From Platynereis dumerilii (lineage: Eukaryota; Annelida; Polychaeta; Phyllodocida; Nereididae): a DNA stretch of 64,000 bases. The stretch spans positions 8,265,658 to 8,329,657 of the forward strand of contig JAPTHN010000018.1 of NCBI GenBank assembly GCA_026936325.1. Reading direction: 5' to 3'. Below are positions 57,165-64,000 of the stretch, piece after piece (within the stretch, counting starts at the first letter, position 1; every line of letters starts with the position of its first letter). The notes under the pieces are model-generated. The model ran no database searches, was not told where the DNA came from, and saw nothing but the letters and a program-made list of their open reading frames with translations. Position numbers and translations under genes: made by a program.

Positions 57165-58234
57165 AAAGGAGAATCGTGCATTTCGTGATAGACCTACCAA
57201 ATTTGGCACAGAGGTAGAAATCAACCAAAGAAGCAAAATTAGCTATGGTGTCATTCTTGATTTTGCCCTATATCTCCATGGCAACGGTTTCCATAGCAAC
57301 CGTTAATTTTTTTGTAAGTATTTATAATAGAGCATATATCTCAGAAAATATTGCATCAGTGTGGAATGTGATGATAGATATGTGTTGCTGAGAAGTATGT
57401 GCTGCTTTACTGTGGTTGCCATGGTTACCAATTTGTTTATTTTCTAGTAATCATGGATGTTTTAGGACAATTTGACTGTATTTTAAAGTTTTACATTTAG
57501 TGAAAGCAACTGCACAAAAATACCTTTAAAAATTATCAAGCAAGGTATATGCCAATTTATTTACCATGGTCTTGCTGCGTATTGATACAAGTTTTACCCC
57601 CAATGCTCAATAGATACCTTAAAGTAACCAATTCCTGTTAATGAAATCTCAAACTTGGGTGGACGTAAATGTCATATCTACTTATCATGGTGTATGATTC
57701 AGGCAATGTTGTACATGATAGGAAAGTTATCACTGTACTACCAAATTCATCACAGGGGTAGAAATGAATTATAGAAGCAAAAATAGCTATATTGTCAAAT
57801 TTATTTTTGCCTTATATATCTCCATAGCAACCATTTTTATAGCAACCATTAAAGTTTCGTAAATCTTTATAATGGAGCAAATATTTTGGAAAAATATGGC
57901 ATCTGTGTTAAATTTTATTATTGATATGAGTGGCTGAGAAGCATATGTCCTTTTTTACTGTGTTGCCATGGTTACCAATTTGTTTATTTTCAAGGAAACA
58001 AGGAAATTTCAAGATATTTTGACTGTAATTGTAAGCTTTGCACAACTTAAATTCCATAAAATACTTTCTTAACAGGCAAGGTATATATATACCAAATTGT
58101 TTGCATGATCTATAGCTATATATAGGTACAAAGCCCTACCCCACACACACCAGGAGAACACTGAAGTAGCCTTTTTAAGGCAATGAACGCTCAAAATTGA
58201 GTGAACGTAAAATGGCATATCGAGTATTGGTGTA
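57165..58234. repeat. ~551-bp tandem duplication
   Basis: 57188-57680 and 57739-58232 align throughout: CTACCAAATT..CACAG.GGTAGAAAT, CTCCAT.GCAAC, GGTTACCAATTTGTTTATTT, and TGGTGTATGATTCAG at the copy boundary. A third, partial copy follows the transposon at 61121-61230. Copies are clearly diverged, so the duplication is old. Confidence 0.85.
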
Positions 58235-58977
58235 GGGGGAACCGGGGCACATTGGGACGCGGGGCACTGTGGGACGGTGGGGTTTTCTTGGATCCTGGCA
58301 AGGTATATGATATAGTGGTGCCATCATATCTTGTAATTTTACATCCTGATGTTTCCATGGTTTTATAGACAAATTACAGCCACATGCAGAAGTATGGCGA
58401 GCAAAAGTTTGTTTTCCTACTACTAAAGTAATATGGACGGGTTCAATTCGAACCATTCTGTGGACAAACCATGAACAATGAGGCTTTCTTAGTGCTTGTA
58501 TGAATTTTATATATATATATAGGTTTTTATTTTATATATCGTAACGAACAGTTATGAATTGCTATTGTGATAAACCCACTCACTGGTGTCCGAGAAATTA
58601 GCATTTTGGTGCAAAAGTCATATTGGGGCTCATTCGGACAGTGAATTTGGGGCACATTGGGACGCACTTAATATGGCAGAATTTAAGTGTCCAAGGCAAC
58701 TGAATGACCTGGGACAGCACACAACAGGTACATTGTATTCAGGCCACAGTGAATAGAGGTATAGTGGGCTACCATGCTCTGTGAACAAATTTGTCGCAAA
58801 GCACTGTGTGTTACCTACATAGATGACCACACCCAGGACAGTTTATGTTAAATGTTTAAAATAATGTGCAAGCACTTTAACAGCTGCTTGTAGATAGACT
58901 TAGTATATATCTATGTGTCTATCCATGTGTCTATCTATGTGTCTATCTAAGTATCTATCTATGTGTCTATCTATGTG

Positions 58978-59025
<48 letters not shown>

Positions 59026-61120
59026 CAGGCTGCAAGCAGCTGTAAAAAATAACGTGCAAGCACTTTAAGCAGCGCATTCACTGTTTCTTATAGAAATCCA
59101 TGGGTAATCTGCAGTGGCTCTAAATCAGTGAACCATGACATTGAACAAGCAGAAAGACAATTAACATGTATGGTAATATGTAATACCAGCATATGAATAC
59201 AGATGCAAAAATTTGAGGGCAATGGAATCATAAATATTTTTTTTAAAGTCATTTCACTTCATGCACTGGATCTTGTGATTGTTGGGCCAACGTATTCTAG
59301 TTCATACCTAAAAGGCACTTCTCTGGGTGACTAAAGGTAATAAATTATTCCCATTTGAAGATATTTATTTCAAATTAATCAATTCCATGTATCTGAATTG
59401 AACTGCTAACTGTCAATTAAAGTTTGTTAACCACAGTATACTGAGCAGAAGCTGATTGAAGCATATAAGAGTAGTTGGCAGGTCAATGGCAATCAGGAAG
59501 TGTCAATAGACTTCAATGGACAATCAATGACTAAGTAATTTGAGATCCAGATATACTAAATTGCAATTAATTGCTTAATTACTGTCACACATTTGACAAT
59601 TGAAGTAAGTGTGAAGTTAAACAATAGCCTAACACATGTTCAGTTGCTCTTTGCACTGAGCACTGCCTGGAGTGAGACATCAATATCAATATCAATATCT
59701 CTTACTGCTCTAATACATACCTGCAAAGCTTGCATCATGTTAATCAGATCATTCATCCATGTAACTGTGCCAGAAAATTAAAGGGATACTGATGGGTGAT
59801 TCACTTACCCAAGTTGAAATACCATTCAACAAAATAATATTTTTAACCATTTTCAGCCTGATTTAACTCTAGCATTCATGTATCCTGAATATTATAAAGC
59901 ATATAACATGAGACAATGCATAAATCTGACATGTCCATATTTTTTGTCCCCTCAAGGGGCCCAAATATTTTTGCTCACATTGGTCCCAATTGGGAGAATT
60001 TGTTCAGGAAGTCAACTAAATGCTCTATAGAAATATTCCGAGGCATATTCTGACATTATTTGAACACCTTAAATGATACTGTATGTTCATCCTGATACAA
60101 TAGACACAATAACCGTATCTTAATTGGTTAAACCACTGCAAAATTGAGGTCGATAGTGTGATAATTTTGTCTCTCCCAAGCAACCATTGCCCAATGTTTA
60201 CATTCTGAAAATTCCACGTGGATGGACCTAGTCCATTAAATACCAGCAAAACTGACAGTATATGAGTCTACCAATTATACGACCATGACTTAACACCTAA
60301 GAATATCATTGGTTATGAAAACACGGGGATGAATTCAGCTGACAACTATAGTTGAACTGCACATCTTACAATTGCTATCAACAAACCTCCGTGCCTGTGC
60401 CAGCCATGATTGCTGAGCTGCTGCTCAGTGACCCGTGACATTGGCAGTCTACTGCAGCGACGTCTTTGTACAATGTGTAATAGTGCAATGACGGCCGTCA
60501 CGGTTGGATGAACACGGCCGTCATATGGGTCATTCTACATGCTAGGATGCGCACGCATTTCTAATAGCTTGACCCTTGACCCCCAAAGCAACAGTCCATT
60601 TATTTTCGTTATTAATTTTTTTGTTATGGTGGGCCACCAAAGTCGACTGGGCTTTAGGAAAAATTCCATTGAGACTGTATTTCATGTTTGAGTGAGATTG
60701 GTGAGAGAGGGCGATCTCAGCAGTGCTAACAAGATTAGCCAAAATGCTGGTGCAATACAGGCTGCAAGCAGCTGTAAAAACTGTTTAAAGTTATTAACTA
60801 TTGGCACTACAAGGTGTTAATGCACTGTATATTGTCTTACGCACTACTTATATGTGACATCTATTGCACACGGAGTGTTAAAAATGATTTTTTAATTGAT
60901 GTCCCAATGTGCCCCGGCAGTGCTTGCCGGGGCACATTGGGACAGTCATTTTTACGACTCTCTGGCTGCAAAAGGGTAGGTGCAGTCTATTTTATTATGC
61001 TTTGCATTTAAGCTCAATAGTATTGGTGATATTCATGCAAACTTCTGAGTTCTTCAGTGCTTTCAGCATTGAGCAAAATTAGTAGACGTTAAAAGCGTTC
61101 CAATGTGCCCCGGTTCCCCC
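58235..61120. mobile_element. 2.9-kb TA-flanked transposon, GGGGGAACCGGGGCACATTG ends
   Basis: 21-bp perfect terminal inverted repeats and TA on both sides (58233-34, 61121-22). The first copy of the surrounding duplication keeps an empty site (TGGTGTATGATTCAG), which confirms the borders. CCCAATGTGCCCC words recur inside (58260, 58655, 60900, 60935). No transposase frame survives, so it is non-autonomous or decayed. It holds a TATC microsatellite and a CAGGCTGCAAGCAGCTGTAA word at 59026 and 60757. Confidence 0.92.
58895..59027. repeat. (TATC)n/(TATGTGTC)n microsatellite
   Basis: Units of CTATGTGTCTAT grade into a pure TATC run within the transposon. Confidence 0.9.
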
Positions 61121-61541
61121 TATGATTCAGACAATGCCATACATAAAAGGAAAGTTTTTAATTCAGCACAGGTGAAAAATCAACAAAATAGGCAACAATT
61201 TGCTATATCTAGTGTAATTTTTCATTTGAACCTTGATCAAATGCCTTAGAGAAGTACATGTAGGATAACATCTGTTTTATTTGTTTCTTGTCGTCCATTG
61301 ATTTAGCTATGTCTTGGACCGTGACTATAGTCCAGTCATTCTGCTGATGAACCCGCCACAAATTGTAATAGTAATGATTGATATGGAAAAGGTAAAGGTA
61401 GGGGTTTATAGTGTGCTTCAACATTGATAATTGCAAATTCATTCTCAGCCAACTTTTACACAGTACCTTCGGCTGACAGACTCACTGATCATTCTTTATC
61501 AGTCTCACTACGGCAGCCTTACATGGTGCCATCACTGATAA

Positions 61542-62900
61542 CACTGGTCAACAAAAAAAAATTTTCCGTCTGCTACCTGAGAAAAAATACCTCTATAAAC
61601 CTAATTCGAGCATGCTGATTCCAAATCAGAATTTCTCCAGAACGTCTAGATTTTGAGTTATGGCCATGTCAATATTTGGCAAATAATCAGGTGTGAGAGC
61701 AATTCGCGTGTAAAAGAAATGCACTCTGTACTGTTGAATACAGGAAAATAAACATATCTTAGTATTTACACAAGTTATTTTAAGATGCTGAAACAATATA
61801 TAGCCAAAATATTTGAATCAGACAGGTCCAGATACAAAAATTTTAGGGTGACAGGCTCCAGAAATGGGCTATTTTTTGCAAAATTGTTATTGTTCAATAT
61901 ATTCCCATTTGGAGATATGAAAATGGTCAATGTGCAACTCCTACTGATAAATTATAGTTTCTGGGTGAAAGAAAAACATATCTAAGTAACTTCTTATGAT
62001 GATGGAATTTTTTATGAAGAATATGAAAAAAATTGATGGAAAATGAGATGCAATAAATTTGAAAATAAAATGCTCCGGTTTGAAGGGTCAGGAAATGCAG
62101 ATATAATTATAAATACCACTCTCTAATGCAACTACACTGCCCACAGAGCCAGCCTCTACCACTGTGTAGACCAGTGCCTAAAATTTGACATGGTTTTAAC
62201 TGTTTTCCATACTGTTTTGCTCAAACCAACAATTTCGGTCAAGAAGAAATCAAATCGCGGAGAATTAAATCATCAAATATGCAACAATTTATGCGGTTCA
62301 CATAACCCATTCTTTAGTGATGATTAAGCAGTCCCTTCAGAGTCTGAGCTATTGGAGGTGGAAAGTGATTTGACATAACATTGGGCATATACATTCTCCT
62401 GAGCATTTAAAAATGGACATTCAAAATCAGATTGGGAAAAAGCATAAATTTTCCGAATATTTTTTTTCATCAAATTTGTTAATATAAAATTATCAATACA
62501 TTTTTTGGGGCAAAGTAGGCCCTTAGCAGCTCACAAATTGGTTTTAATTACTGGCTGTAGCACCTCATACAAAATGTTCATATCTTGAAATAGTTATAAA
62601 CCAACCAGAGGTTACTTAGTAAAAATCGCCTATTTCTGGCACCTCTAACCCTCAAATATTTGTAGTTGGAAAAGTCTGAGTAAACAATTAGGTTATATTT
62701 TGATTCAGGATATTAAAATCATCTCTACAAATGCAAAGATAATTGCTTTCACGCCTGCTAGTTTGCCAAATATTGACATGGGCATAACTCAAAATCTAGA
62801 CGTTCTGGAGCAATTCTGATTTCAGATTTGGAATCAGCACGCTCGAATTAGATTTATAGACGTATTTTTCCTCAGGTAGCAAAATCATCGTTGACCAGTG
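61542..62900. mobile_element. 1.36-kb element with ~145-bp inverted ends (CACTGGTCAAC)
   Basis: The left arm 61542-61685 and right arm 62757-62900 are inverse: CACTGGTCAAC, GCTACCTGAG, AATTCGAGC..GCTGATTCCAAATC, CTAGA..TTTTGAGTTATG, ATATTTGGCAAAT. No coding frame between them. Target duplication could not be read. A long-TIR non-autonomous DNA transposon is the best fit. Confidence 0.75.
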
Positions 62901-62904
62901 TAAT

Positions 62905-64000
62905 TCTTGTACCTTCTATGCCCATAGCCAACCTTCCCATCTACACCTTTGGTGAAGTGAAGCAGTGATTCAAGGAGGATCTGCTCTTTTCCTCCATGCC
63001 CTGGCCAGATTTGAACCCACAATCTTGCACATGTGAGTCCAGCATCATACCCAATGGACCACGGGCACCAAATTAATTTTCATAATCTAAAAATATTTTC
63101 CTGACGTTTCCCCATAAAACTGAGCATTGGAACAAAAACTAACTAGCGTTAATCCAAGATGGCAGAAGTAAAAATCATGTTTACTGCAAATAACTTGGGA
63201 AATTAGTAGGTATAGGTCCCATATTTGTATGAAACAGATACTTTGATACCATTCCCATGGCCCTATCTGTTATAGTTCTCAAGTCAATATATGACATATT
63301 CAAATATCTCAATTAAATCTGTGAAGCAACCAAAAAACTTGATTCCTAATATTTGATATATGATTTGGGTATGTGGATCCCAGAGTAAGTAGATCCTTGA
63401 AATAAGTTGATTCTTAGTGAATTTGAGGACACAAACTTATTTGAAATTGGGTACACTCTCACATCTAGATTTGTAAAGTCTTTATGAGGTCAATTATGAA
63501 GCTATGAACATGGATGAAGCAAAAACTTTCACAATTGAAAATTTAAGCTGCTGAGTGAGTTCATGGTTTTTCTAAGAGCACTGGGAATCAACTTTAAAGT
63601 ATAACCTATCCAAATTCTATTCAGTATTAATATATCTATATAATTTGATTCTGTAAGGTGGTTGTTCTGGCCACAAAGATTCATTAAAAAGTTTCCTCAA
63701 TTGTACCGCAATTTGTGTACTAACAGGCCGTAATTAACTTATATGATGTGGAATTTGTGGATGTCCCGTCGTCCACTCAAGTTAAGAATTTCTGTTATCA
63801 TGGAGATGGATAGTGCAGGATTCATTTTGGGTGTTGGGGCGAAGCGAAATGCCAATATATATAATATATCCCAGACTATGGCCATTAATTTGGTATGTGA
63901 CTTGCTTGTTCTTTATGAAAGTATTGGAGAGCAGTTGAAGAATTCAAGTGGTGTGAAATCTACAAATACGGACAAACTTATCATGAAATATCCATGATTC
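62905..64000. other. No gene supported
   Basis: A tRNA-like or SINE-like scrap (TTTGAACCCACAATCTTGCA near 63010) and an 84-residue frame at 63743-63997 (SVIMEMDSAGFILGVGAKRN) without known motif. The frame could be an exon running off the window edge, but there is no supporting splice site or homology that I can see. Confidence 0.3.

Noticed and set aside
63743-63997. 84-residue frame as a real gene
   Set aside because: No motif, signal or splice evidence; it is only noted as a possible exon at the window edge.

Overview
This window looks like nuclear DNA of a marine invertebrate, probably a deuterostome such as an echinoderm; that assignment is an inference. The reasons are AT-rich intron-bearing host genes, dense short interspersed repeats and MITE-like elements, many tandem repeats, frequent aggcctat-type words, and a large receptor of the GRL101/relaxin-receptor-like (LGR type C) kind. 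No ribosomal RNA, convincing tRNA gene or bacterial-style operon was seen outside the virus-like element.

Layout. (1) About 0.9-13 kb, plus an outlier at 32.8 kb: a minus-strand family of small secreted-peptide genes. Four copies share an 82-nt signal-peptide exon that starts 3 nt after a splice acceptor and ends in the same codon phase; three have a recognisable mature-peptide exon. Between them lie an 18-bp tandem array, two MITE families, tRNA-derived SINEs and TA-flanked transposons. (2) About 16.1-30.95 kb: a Polinton/Maverick (adintovirus-like) element, mostly well preserved. It holds inward-facing TATA promoters, a plus-strand cassette (PC4-like protein, packaging ATPase, small proteins, integrase, candidate minor capsid protein, F54H12.2-like major capsid protein, adenain-type protease) and a minus-strand block (protein-primed DNA polymerase B fused to zinc fingers and an OTU-like domain, a CARD-only protein, a small unknown protein). 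A TA-flanked MITE sits inside the ATPase gene. (3) About 31-43 kb: gene-poor DNA with a GATA microsatellite, SINEs, MITEs and an 18-copy, 74-bp minisatellite. (4) 43.06-51.07 kb: one large plus-strand host gene for a CUB-like / C-type lectin / LDLa / LRR / seven-helix receptor, with a 12-bp minisatellite in its 3' UTR. (5) 51-64 kb: gene-poor, repeat-rich DNA with a 2.9-kb TA-flanked transposon inserted in a 0.55-kb tandem duplication, and a 1.36-kb element with long inverted ends.

The most notable system is the Polinton: it carries a stand-alone CARD that closely resembles caspase-2/RAIDD-type CARDs, which suggests interference with host death or inflammasome signalling. The peptide cluster and the receptor architecture are the next most interesting. 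Border positions of the Polinton and the first receptor splice junction could not be fixed by eye.
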